The notes below the pieces were generated by a model. That model made no database searches. It was given only the letters and a program-made list of their open reading frames with translations, and had not been told where the DNA came from. This document shows, piece after piece, positions 1-11,432 of a stretch of 64,000 nt of DNA. The translations under genes were made by a program, and so were the position numbers. Within the stretch, counting starts at the first letter, position 1. Each line of letters opens with the position of its first letter. The stretch comes from Cunninghamella blakesleeana (taxonomy: Eukaryota; Mucoromycota; Mucoromycetes; Mucorales; Cunninghamellaceae). The stretch is from NCBI GenBank assembly GCA_017871115.1, contig JAFCIZ010000005.1:4891501-4955500 (forward strand), given 5' to 3'.

Positions 1-76
1 TGACTTTCCAATTATATTTATTTGAATTTTTACTGACTTTTATTATTATTTTATTGTTATTTCATTTTTTATATAG

Positions 77-1507
77 AATACAATACCTTTCTTAATTTTA
101 TCAAGGAATCAAATGTTGATTTAATGATTTGTGATCATTTTAGCACATCTTGTTTTGATGCTGCTGCTACTGCAAAAATACCTTCCGTAATGTCTGCCAC
201 TACTCTTACAACTTCAGGTAAACTTATATATATTATGTTTATACATTCATTTTGATAATTATTATTATAATGTGTTAATAATTATATACTTATTATCTTT
301 TTTTATTTTATTTTATTTTCTAAAAGATGGGAGTGCTAACTATATTAACAACGACTTAACTACTATGGATGATTTTACCACCCAATATCAAAGCATCCAA
401 AAAAGATTTTATAACAAATTTATTGCTCCTATTCAATTATTATTCTCAATCAAAGATGATTTGGCCATTTTAGCTGAACAAAAACGTAAATCTGGTTTAT
501 TGGATGCAAAAACATTGGAAGATCCTGAATTAAATATAAAACATTCATTAAAACTTATTGGAAATTCATTTGGTTTGGAAGCAGCTCGTCCTGTAGGTCC
601 TTTAGTGGAATTTATCGGCCTTGGTGTTTCAGAAACTTATCCAAATTTTGATTCAAACATGGGCAATTATTTGAACAACCACAAAAAAGTAGTTTATGTT
701 GCTTTTGGTCAACATGCAATGCCTATCGTTGATGATGTCACCTACATTTTAACAAGTTTAATCATTCAATGGGAAAAGGGTCATATTGATGGTATTATTT
801 GGTCTTCAAAAGTAGCAAGTAAAAAACGATTCCCCGAATTTATTACTTCTCCTTATACTGGAAAATCATATGCCATGGCTCCGCTCTTCGATATCAATAG
901 AGGTCAAACAAATTACGATACAAATGGAAAGAATTATGTCCATGATATTTATGTCGCTAATTGGTCCTCTCAAGTAGCCATTTTACTCCATTCATCTGTG
1001 GAAGTCTTTATTACTCATGGAGGTGCTAATTCTCTTATGGAAGGATTATACTGCGGTAAAAGATTAATTGTGTACCCATTCTTTGGTGACCAAGGGGGCA
1101 ATGCTAAACAACTTACAAGAGCAGGTGTTGCAGAAACATTTGACCATAATACAAAACAGGAAACTAGAAATCAACTTGTTGAAAAAATTATTTTGGATAA
1201 AGATGGCAGTTATCAAGAAAACACTAAAAAATTCCAAGCCTTGGTTCAAATTAGAAGTAAAAATGCACATATTAAAGCAGCTGATGCGATTGAAGAAGTG
1301 TTATTTACTAGTACAGGACAGTTGTTAAAACACAGAGAGGATGTTGGTAGATCATTATCTTTTATCAAACGAAATAATTTGGACCTTTATGGTGTTGCAT
1401 TAGTTATTGTTGTTTCATTCTTATCTATTCTTGTATTCAGTTTAAAGAAACTTGGATATTACACTTATAATTATATTAAAATGCAAAAGAAACTTAAAAC
1501 AAACTAA
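77..1507 (+). CDS. UDP-glycosyltransferase (GT1 family), 5' part outside the window
   Basis: Two exons are visible, 77-217 and 327-1507. The intron has donor GTAAAC at 218 and an AAAAG acceptor ending at 326, and a GAT codon is split across it. The first visible exon follows an acceptor at 71-76, so the start codon lies upstream of the window. It encodes the N-domain motif MICDHFSTSCFDAAATAKIP. The second exon carries the C-terminal sugar-nucleotide domain with the GT1 signature HGGANSLMEGLYCGKRLIVY (from about 1016) and FFGDQGGNAKQL. A hydrophobic helix (about 1386-1445) and a short lysine-rich tail end the protein, the topology of ER-membrane UGTs with a cytosolic tail. Family knowledge: such enzymes move a sugar from a UDP-sugar to a lipophilic acceptor such as a sterol or lipid; the acceptor here cannot be told. 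The stop is TAA at 1505. Confidence 0.88.
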
Positions 1508-2714
1508 ATCCTCATATACATAATTATACATTATTACTCTTGTATTAAATATCCTTTTAGAAATAAATAAATAAATAGCCATTTACATACGTCCAATACG
1601 TATTTTTTTTTTTTTTTTTTGAGAAAAAAATATTTGCATTATATTATTAGTATATCTAGCAAACTATATTAAATAAAAATAAGACTAAAAAAAATTGCAT
1701 TTTTGTATAAAATTAAACAGGTTTATGCTGATAGTTTAATTAAGGCACACATCCGTGTAATCAATACTTCCATATATAGTTTAAATATACCAATGACCAA
1801 AAACAAATCAGTATAAACAAAACAAATGTATACTATATTTTTTTTTAAGATAGGAGGAGCACCGATTTCATTAAGATCTCATATAAAATATAAAATTCCA
1901 TTAAATATTTACTTACGTATCTTGCCAAATCAATAGCTCTGATCCGGAGACAGATATATAAAGGTAAAAGAAAATTCATATTTGTATTTTTGTTTTTTCT
2001 CTTAAGGATATTCTTTTTTTTAACACATTTATTTACTAATAAAAAAATACAATAGTGATATCTTAATGTTTGAGCATCAAAAATATCATCTATCTTGATC
2101 ACTGGTTTTCTTTTTTTTGGGTATCCTTCACCAAAATATCTGCATGAATGCGGAGAATCAACTAACCAAAGAGGTAGATAGAGAGGGAGAAAGAGAGAAA
2201 ATGGCATGAAATGTCGTTCGTCAAGTTGACCGATTATAAAAAGGTGATCATCATTTTTTTTTAAAAAATAATAAAATAAAATAAAATATTAATAATAAAA
2301 ATAAATTCCATTACTTTTTCTTTTCTGTAGGTTGTTTCCTTCCTTTTTTTATTCAATATCACATAAAATCAATAAATAAACTAACATTCTTAAACATTTT
2401 ATAAATTGTATAGTTTTATTTTAATTTATATAGAAATGCTTCATTAAAAAATAAATTATAAATTATAATCAAACAATAGTATCACGTCTATAATATACAA
2501 TTGTATATATATTTATATTAGCAAATTTTACCTAGTATTATGATAGTTTATTTTTTATAGGCTAGTTATCTTTTTCAGAGAATATTTCCGTATAAAACCT
2601 ATTAATAAAATAATGAAAATAGTTGTATGAGCCGTTTATCAATAACAATAACAATAATAATAATAATATATACATCCTTATTTATATTCATATTTATATA
2701 TTTGTATTATATAA
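1508..2714. other. Convergent spacer between UGT and RalGAP-beta genes
   Basis: This 1.2 kb region lies between two 3' ends. It holds A/T homopolymers (T run at 1604-1620), AT-rich low complexity and no convincing gene. A possible 22-codon spliced reading frame at 2211-2366 (+) is described among the findings. A 120-codon minus-strand frame at 1845-2207 is rejected. Confidence 0.6.
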
Positions 2715-5700
2715 TTACTCTGATATAGAAAGTTTAATTCGATGCTTTGCCGATAACTCTTCAATATATTGCTTTCGAACAACATAAGGACGAGTATATG
2801 AATCTGTTACTACACGGCAAGCTTGATGCGCTGATATAGCTGTATTTCGCACCATTGCACCTAAAGCATGACGACTGACGATAGTACCATCTACCAATGG
2901 TCCAAATATCTATAAAATAGATTAATTAGTAAAACAGATTAATAAAAAGTTATTGTCATCTTCATCACCGTCACCATTATTATTATTATTATTATTTATT
3001 TATTTATTTTAATTTTTTTTTTACCAGTGCATTATCGTGTAATCGTTGACTAGCAGCGATAGATGTAGGTGTATTACCAAGTGATGGAATTAAAATACGT
3101 ATCCAGTATAATCCATTAGCTGTATTAGATAGAGGATGGATAAAGATATAGACCATAATTTTAGACGACGATGAGCTAGATGATTTAATACGTTTGGCTA
3201 ATGATGTGTAATTGACTATTTGATCGATCCAAATGATACAAACGCGATCTTCTGAAGTAACGTATTCATGAATTTTATTGATTGTAAGGGTACCTTCCAT
3301 AAGGTCATCTGGTAATTTGTTATCCGCATTCTTATTTAATGAGTATAACTGTGAAGTTGATGAAGGTAATGATAAAAAGTAAGGAACGTTGATTAAAAAT
3401 TCTACATTACGATCTTCATAATAAGATGCCGTTTGACAAATTTCACTATTAAGCTTTCCCATAAATCCAGAGTGGTGTTTTAATTGTACCTAATTATCAT
3501 TAAAAAAAAAGAAAAGAAAAAAAAAGGCATTAGGCCAATAAATAATACAATAATATTAAGTATATGTAAATATTTACCGGCCACCCAATACAATTAAGGA
3601 ACTGTAGAAATGATTCACTTATATTTTTAGGGCCGTCAACCAATTCATTCCAAGATGTATTTCCAGATTGAGCATAGTAGACTGAAATAGATATACATTC
3701 ACGGCTATTTTATATTTACAAAATAAAAATATAAACTTAATTCTACATATACACATTACATTATTATTATTATGAATGCGTATATATTTGATATGTACTT
3801 ACGCATTCAATTTATCCAATCTTTCTAATTCAGTGAGTAAATTATCGTTTAGACGAAGAGGTGTAATATGGTGGCGATTTTGAGGTAGCATATATCCAAT
3901 CTGTGATAAAATTAATCTGAAAGCCTTGGCACTATTTCATGATTTCAAATATATATATATTAAAAAATTACTGTTAGTAATTTTTTTTTTAATGTATATA
4001 TATATAATTTTATTCTCTTACCTATCAGTATCAATATTAGGACCAGTAGGTACACAGTTATAAGAATCAAAAGGCTTGTCGAGTTTATTCCTCAAAGATT
4101 TTTGCTCTGCTTCTTGTTGATTTTCTGCTAACTTTTTGATAGCCATCCATTGTTTCCAATTTTCTGATTTTTTATCAAATATATAATCCAAGTGTGGAAT
4201 ATCTTCATTATTTACGGCAACAGCTGAAGGTGTGGATACTTGAGAAAAGCATATTTTTGAATCAGTAGATGATGTAGATATATTGAATGGTCGATGGAAG
4301 TAATCTGTTTGTTCAATTGATGCAATAGATTGTGGAGAAGCTACAAACTGAGGTAGAGAGGTGGATGATGGTGAACGAGTCATGGCATTATTCGTATGTG
4401 AATTTGAGGAAGGTGATAAAGGCGATAAAGGAGGCGGTGCCAGATGATCAGTAATCTGGCTCCGTGTTATTTGTTGATATTGCTGTCTAGGATCTATATA
4501 TTGTGTTTGCATTGACCAAATATATTTACCAGTTGTATCCCGAATAATACAAATAAGTGAAGGTGTATTACGTGTAGACGATGATGAATCATTGTTATTT
4601 TTTCCATGGGTATCAGAAGAAGAGTAATTGAAAGTGGCTGGTGTTTGTATTTCTAAATGGTTATCGCTTTTATCATCTTTATATTTAGTTATATCAATAA
4701 TGGTTAAAATAAGTTTGTTGTCTAATAAAAAGTATCGTAGTTGATTACAAAGTTCTATATTATTATTATTATTATTATTATTAGAATTAAGTTCTGGTGT
4801 TTCTATTGTAGGTGTAGAAGCTGCTGAAGATTTATTATTTTGATGTTGACGAAGAAGTTGTAAATCGTCCATGATGATCGACCAGCGAGTATCACGAAAA
4901 GTTAATTTATTTCCAAAAGGCGACCTTCCAAGATGATTAACAAATTGGGACATACAATATTCCGCTGCCATACGTATTGCTATTTCTTCTTTCCTATGTA
5001 GTTGTTGCGTACTATTATTATTACTATTATTTTGTTGTGATGAAGATGACGATGGTGTCGATGATGTTGATGATGTTGATGATGATGCAGCTCTATTAGC
5101 TTTTGGTTGTAGTTGGAAAAGTTGTTTTGTAGGTGTAAAAGTGGTATCACGTCTCTTTTTTTTCTCTGAAGGTGGAGTTGCAGTATCTACTGATTTTTCA
5201 AAAATAGTAATACCTTTACTAAGAGTGGCAATAACAGCTTGGTAACAATCTTTATCATCAATAATCCATTGGCTAACAAGAACCCATTTTATCATGCAAT
5301 CATAGGCTTGAACAATTAAAGGATAAGATTGTGTCTAATTATAATATTATAATATTTCGATATTAATCATCCTTTCTTAATAAATAAAATATTCTATTTA
5401 TATACAAATATATATGTTTGTTTTTTTACCCATCTTTTTGCATTGATTAAAGTATCTACATAAGTACTGAGTGCTAACACCAATTCCCTTGCAAAGTTCT
5501 ATTTTTTTTTTTTTTTTCAATAAAGTAATATAAAAAAAAGAAAGAAAAAAGAATATTATAGTTAATAGAGTTTAAATTATTATGTAATACAAGTTTATAT
5601 AAAACTAAACTTATTTTTTTTTGCATATCATAATATTATTTACTTACTTTGCTATCCCTTTTAACGTACTCAAATAGATCCACAAAATCCATTAGAACAT

Positions 5701-8598
5701 CAAACGCTACCAAGGTTACTTCTGAAGGTAGTTGCATCGTAAGAATCTAATAATTATTTACTAATGAGATATATATTTCAATATAGTCGTCTTATTCATT
5801 TTATATATTACCTTATCCTGAATGAGCTTAACTACCATTCCAACTAAACCAGGGCAGAATGGGACATCTTCTACAACATATATATTAATTAAATGCAAAA
5901 TATATCGCATATTATAGGACGATGATTCAGTTCTAAAGGCCATAATTAATAATTCCAAAATATAAAATTTCAACTATAAAAAAAAGTATTGAAAAAAAGG
6001 TAAGAAAAATAATATTTGTAATAAAATATATACACCATTAATTAGCTAATTTGTAAAACTTACTTTTGTGTAAGGCCGTTCAACGTCATTGCCAATTTGA
6101 TCTTCATACAACAATCTAATCTTTTTTTAAAAAATAAACAAAAATAAAATACAATTATTATTTTTAACCGTTAAGTTATAAAATATATATTCCTTTGAAA
6201 TTTTTTAAAAAAAACCTGTATATATTGTATATCTTACCAGCTTTGAAACAAGCTGATCCTGGTCATCTAATGTTGTTGTATTTTCAGGAGAGCATTGCAT
6301 ATCCCATTCCCAACCTTCTTTCAAAGTTACATTTTCATAGTGATTTGGTAAACACATAATAGTGGCAATAATTTTTAAAGTAGAAAGACGTAAAACATCC
6401 ACAGGCACTTGAGAAGCTTTCACATCAATTTTTAATTTTGGTATAATCATTTTAGAAGCAGCAATAAAATCAGGAACAAGCATACGAATTCCTTCAAGAT
6501 CGGTTACGAAAAGCTCTGTTCCATTAACTAAAATAGTAGAAAGACAGATATCAGATTTTAGACCTAGACTTAGAGCCGCATAAAATCGTTCAAGATAGGT
6601 CCTTAAAAATGGATTTCTTCTTTGAGGTCGACAGAATATTTTACATAATATTTTAAATGATTCAGCACATCCAATTTGTCTATCTATATCATCAATTGCT
6701 GTTGTTAATGCTACCGAATCAAAAATCATAGTTCCAAACATGTTTAATATGGTATTTCCATCTGGTGGTTCAACATCCGTCCACATAGCATCAATTGTCG
6801 AGCTAAATGACCCATCATTGTTGCTATTGCTGCTGCTATTACTATTATTAACCGCATTATGAATATTTAAGTAGGATGTAGTGGTTGTCTTTGGTACCGA
6901 TGCAGCATGATCTCCAATTGAATGATGTAATCCCACTGTATTAAGTACATCTATAACTTTACCAACCCCTTTCATTGCTAATACAAAATTGGATGAAGAT
7001 AATTGGGCTGGATTCTGTAGTAAATAAAGTATACGATGCCAGGCATATTTAACAATATCTTGCGGAAGATCAAGTTTAATGCTATTTGTGCCTGCTGTGA
7101 GTAAAACTGTACTTGTCCCTTCTTCTTTTCCATATAAAATGTTGATTATACGGTTTGTCAGCGATAGTGATGTTGAGCTCCAATATCTTATGACCTCCAT
7201 TCTATGAGTCCAACGAGAAAAACATTTCTATTAATGCCCTCACCAAAGGTAATAAACAAAAAAGAAGGAAAAAAAATATAATTAATTTTAAATCGTGGTT
7301 TCTCAAAAATAAAAATATTTTTCTATATGTATTTATAAAGTATAACTTACACTTAACATATCCCACATGTCAATTTCTATATTTCTTGATCTAAGCCATA
7401 GTTCAAATAATACCTATAACAATTAAAAAATAAATAATAAAAAAAAAGCTTTTAAATCATATAATTATATAATCATATTTATTTATTTTAGAATTATATA
7501 GAACATAAAAGCTTAGTGTTTACTTACCCGTAACAATGGTTCACATAATTCATCAGACATATTTTTTACACCAGGTATTGGGGGTTCACCTGAAGGTTCT
7601 TTCAATAAAGAATCTGTTATTCCAAGCATCACTTTTAATAAAGCTGTCCAAGTTTCAGATGACAGCTGAAGACTACGGCCGGCTGTTGATATTACGGTTA
7701 ATGTTTTTTTACATAGATCAATATGTCTTTGAACTAGAGTAGCAATATTATCTTTTGATATATTGGATTGATGATGCTGAGAACTATTTTGTATAGAAGA
7801 AACAGTAGTTTGAGGAGCTGAAGTTAAGTGAATAGGTAATGAAAATGGCATAACATTATTATGAACGTTGACAGGTAATGTAGATAAGTGTAAGTTATTA
7901 TTTAATACATTATGCTGAGTATGCGTGGTATGGCTTGAATCATTAGTAGAATGATCAATATTAGAATTAGCCTTAAGTTGCTCCAGTTGTTGTTGTGAAA
8001 AGGATATTGAATCGCTCTCGCTATCATATGCTGTTGTTGTAGTTGTATTAATGTTTTTTAATTGTGAACTTTGATACTGTGGAATATTATAAATATTAAC
8101 AGGTCTAAATACCCTTGATTCAAATAAAAGTGAATATTGATGGAATATGATTTGGAAAAACTCTTGCTCAAGACCCTCTGCACTAACAATAGTTGGACGC
8201 ATAGCTGGTTCCAATAGCCATTGTGAATAAATAGATATATCATCGTTTGTTATATGCATATCTTCTAAAGGCAAACTAAAACCTTGTCCAATGACTTCCA
8301 TATACCATTTTACGTGAGCTGGCGATGAAAATATTGTTGGATCAGGAGGATGTTTGACATTAGTAGGGTGAAGAAAAGTAGTTATTTCAGATATTAAAGT
8401 GCGTCTTATAGATAAAGGAAGTGACTCTAAAATATTAGTTTCTACAATGGCATGATTATATATATAATTGTTTAAATGAGTAAACATAAAAATGAATATT
8501 TTTTATAGTGTAATATATAGTAATAGTATTATTATTGTATTAACTTTACGAGAGTCATGTTGTAGCAGTTCTAACTGTGCTATCCAATCTAAAAACAT
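2715..8598 (-). CDS. RALGAPB: Ral GTPase-activating protein beta-subunit homologue, 13 exons
   Basis: Exons on the complement: 8550-8598, 7528-8441, 7351-7413, 6238-7227, 6064-6120, 5812-5973, 5648-5746, 5430-5498, 4022-5334, 3803-3931, 3578-3704, 3025-3489, 2715-2909. They join in frame to 1543 aa, near the usual length of animal RalGAP beta (about 1500). The N-terminus starts MFLDWIAQLELLQHDSQTN; the intron after the first 49 bases splits a Gln codon. Residues about 90-150 hold the family block with VKWYMEVIGQGFSLPLEDM. The C-terminus is a Rap/Ran-GAP fold (about 1250-1510): RVCIIWIDQIVNY, YIFIHPL, GLYWIRILIP, then GPLVDGTIVSRHALGAMVRN and a DSYTRPYVVRKQ tail. At the position of the catalytic Asn thumb (GND in active GAPs) the protein reads SED, as expected for the non-catalytic beta subunit. 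Ser/Asn-rich linkers fill about 550-700 and 980-1150. In animals it pairs with an alpha subunit to switch off Ral-type GTPases; the fungal target is inferred. Confidence 0.85.
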
Positions 8599-8793
8599 GA
8601 ATGTTTTTTATAATATATATAAATATATGTATATATATAAGTTTATATACACGTAAGTAAAATTAAAAAAAAAAAAAAAAGAATGTAATAAATGATAAAA
8701 GGGAAAGGATTAATATATATGTGTTGAAAAAAAGGAAAGAAAGAAAAGAAAAGAAAAGGAATTAAAAAGCGTGTTCCCATTTTTAAAAAAAAT

Positions 8794-8798
8794 GGCGG
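8794..8798 (-). promoter_or_regulatory. CCGCC element upstream of RalGAP-beta
   Basis: GGCGG on the plus strand (CCGCC in gene sense) about 196 bp before the start codon, next to the inverted repeat CCCATTTTT/AAAAAATGG. It is one of a series of similar elements in this window; the function is inferred. Confidence 0.4.
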
Positions 8799-8970
8799 TA
8801 TTTAAAATTTTCTCCTATCGAAAAATTGAATTTTTTTTTTTCAAGCTCTTGCTTTTCTACTTTTTTTAAGCTTAATATATTTTTTAAAATGAAAAGTATA
8901 TCTATTTATGGTAAACAATATTTTTATTTTATTATACATATATTTGTTGTAGTGTAAGAAAATCATACAT

Positions 8971-8974
<4 letters not shown>

Positions 8975-9003
<29 letters not shown>
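8975..9003. repeat. (TA)n microsatellite
   Basis: Uninterrupted alternating TA of about 28 bp in the gene-free region. Confidence 0.9.
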
Positions 9004-9006
<3 letters not shown>

Positions 9007-10411
9007 TGAAATAATGAAATAGAATTATTTAGGCTCATATTAATATATCTATTATTCCTAGCTCTGCTTTTAATTCCTGTAAAGTAGGCGCTCTTTCATT
9101 TTATGCTAAAATACTCTATTTTTGTTGTATCTTGGAACTAACTATGTTACCGGAATTAATAAAATAGATTCTATTATGATTTCTATGTGCTTAATTTAAT
9201 TGCTAGTATTTGCCTTTTACTATTTTTTCCCCGAAAGTGTAGTCTATACTAATTGCTGATACTTTTGTTTTATGATACCTCTTAGTTGCTAATTATAATT
9301 TCTAGTCCTGGACTGTTGCTACTTATATTTATGCTAGCCTCTTATTACCTCCGTTGTTATTGAGGTTTTATTCTTAGTTCTAATCTCTATTGATTTTTGA
9401 TTAGTCTTTTATTTCAGTTTTTATCTTTTATTTTTATTCAAAGAGTTCGCTTTTTTGCTTATTATTTAAGAAGTTAGTCTTTTTTATTCAAACGATACTA
9501 CCATTTTTATTCAAGATGGAATTTTGGTTTATTCAAGGTATTCTTCTTTTTTGTTATAAATAACATTGTGAATCCATTCAAAATTATCCTTTTTTTTAAA
9601 ATTATGACTCTCTTTTGTTGTTTTTATCTGCTTCTTGGCGCATAGACTATACTATCTAGCCCATTTGCCAATTCCCTACCACAGGTAAAGGTATAGAATT
9701 AGAAGCTGCATTTTTAATATACAGACATCCAAGGTGAAAAAGATACGAAAAAAAAAAATTACATAAAAATACTGGAGCAAAGGAAAAAAAAAAGTATAAA
9801 ATAGTACAATAAGTGAATGAAGGGAAATGTGATTATATAAGTACTAAACTATGATTATATACGTTGTTGTGGTTTATATAGATTGGATATAAATTTGCTT
9901 GAGGCTGATTTATCATAATTCATACCATATGATTTGGATACTTATCTATTTTGAAAAGAGCCGTAAGTATTAAAATTAAAATGTGAATTCAGTGATGATT
10001 TGATATATTTGTAAGTACAATGAGAAGCTATTCAGCTGTACATTAATCTTGTTGATTAGACAATATACTATATGGTAGTGATGGATGTAATTTTTAAGAA
10101 GATTGGCAAGTTTTTCAACACCATCATGTACCAACTGGTAATTGTAGAGGTGATGATAGACTAACATGATTATATAATTACAACTACATCCATATTAGTG
10201 GGAAGTGTAGTAGAGATCTACTAAATCTTTATTTAGATGATTAGATTACTTATTTGATTATTCAAGGAAAACAAAGGGTAGGAACAATTTCAGGTTTTGT
10301 ATTTTGACATAGTTGTTTGGTACTTTTTTTTATTGAATTCTTCAAACCTCGCTATATGTTTGGATCTTTTATAGTTATCAGCATTATGTTTTTGTTCAGC
10401 TTGTGAAGGCA

Positions 10412-10497
10412 GGTCAATGTTGAAGCTATAAGTTGACCCGGTTGCGGGGATCCCTGTAACGGGCAATTAATCCAGGGTAATTTTAATCGAAAGCGAT
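10412..10497. other. Cluster of hairpins in the gene desert
   Basis: GGTCAA (10412-10417) pairs with TTGACC (10433-10438). An 11-bp stem runs from 10437-10448 to 10453-10463, with a GATC tetraloop, one bulged G (10441) and two G.U pairs. ATCG-AAAG-CGAT lies at 10486-10497. CCCTG (10452-10456) can alternatively pair with CAGGG (10473-10477). The wobble pairs fit RNA better than DNA cruciforms. No known RNA family was recognised. Confidence 0.5.
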
Positions 10498-11432
10498 AGA
10501 CTTTAGTGATGACATGTTATATTATAAAAGTAAAGCCTTTTATTATTAATTTTTCTTATTATATGTTGCCATTTTAATGACAATTAAACGAGGGTAGTGG
10601 TCTCAATAACATATTTATTATTTTAATTTGAATTTTTAAAAACAAACTTATAGTTATTTATCTCTTATTTTTAATGCATTATTTAATCATATTATTAATG
10701 GATAAAAATATTTAAAGTTTGAGTCAGGAGGTAATCAATAAAGACAGCTTAGATAATTAAGATAATTACTTTACATTAAACTCTGTTTACCTTGTTTTTG
10801 TTCACTTTTTAATATATGATCAATTTTTTTTTAAAATCCCTATGTATATCCTTTGCCAAAGTTTAATTATTTTTATTTTCTATCGCTAATATTTTTCAAT
10901 AATATATACTTTAAAAAGGAAAGAAAAAAAAATATTTATTATAACAAAATCGAAAAATCAAAATCGTAGTACCTTTCTTTTTCTTCACTTTGTTTCCTTT
11001 TATGGATGCCAAAAAAATTCCAAGTTGTTTTGTATGTAATACACCCAAAAAAAATGGAGCAAGATAACTATCAAAAATTGAAGTAATTGAAAACAAAATA
11101 ATTATTATGTCCACATATAATACGATTTTATGTTTTTTGGAATAATATTTAAACAAGTAAATAAATAGGATGCATGTTATGAATTAAATTTATTATATTA
11201 TTAACACGACTCTAGTATTTTAAAAAATTGGAGTATAGATTGGATTAAGGATGTCTGGGTCAGGATATTTTAAAAAAAAATCGGAGCTTTAAAACTTTTT
11301 TTTTTAAAAGTGGAAGGTTCTAAATTTTTTTTTTCTCTTTTTTTTACCTATTTTTTTTCGTTTTATCTCTTTTTTTTATTTTTTCAGACATAATTAACCA
11401 TTCAAATAATATTATTTTTTAATTTACTTGTT

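Larger units (their letters stand above)
8599..11432. other. 2.8 kb gene-free region
   Basis: No open frame here shows domain-like composition. The first 300 bp is the RalGAP-beta 5' flank with a CCGCC element (8794-8798, minus sense). A (TA)n tract sits near 8975-9003. Between about 9040 and 10620 the base composition is more balanced than in other spacers and carries four TTATTCAA copies in 103 bp plus a hairpin cluster at 10412-10497. This may be a decayed mobile element or a non-coding RNA locus, but neither is shown. The last 200 bp is the T-rich HSF promoter. Confidence 0.55.

Noticed and set aside
1845..2207. 120-codon minus-strand frame with a KKRKPVIKIDDIF segment
   Set aside because: Strong swing in composition between halves, a poly-Lys/Asn tail, no recognisable domain and no promoter-like flank. 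It is more likely a chance frame in the convergent spacer.
9976..10167. 63-codon minus-strand frame in the gene desert
   Set aside because: Its LVHDGVEKLANLLKN segment looked protein-like, but the flanks have no extension, no partner exons and no known motif.
10911..11156. 81-codon hydrophobic minus-strand frame
   Set aside because: It falls in the HSF upstream region; its content is Phe/Ile/Lys runs expected from A/T homopolymers.
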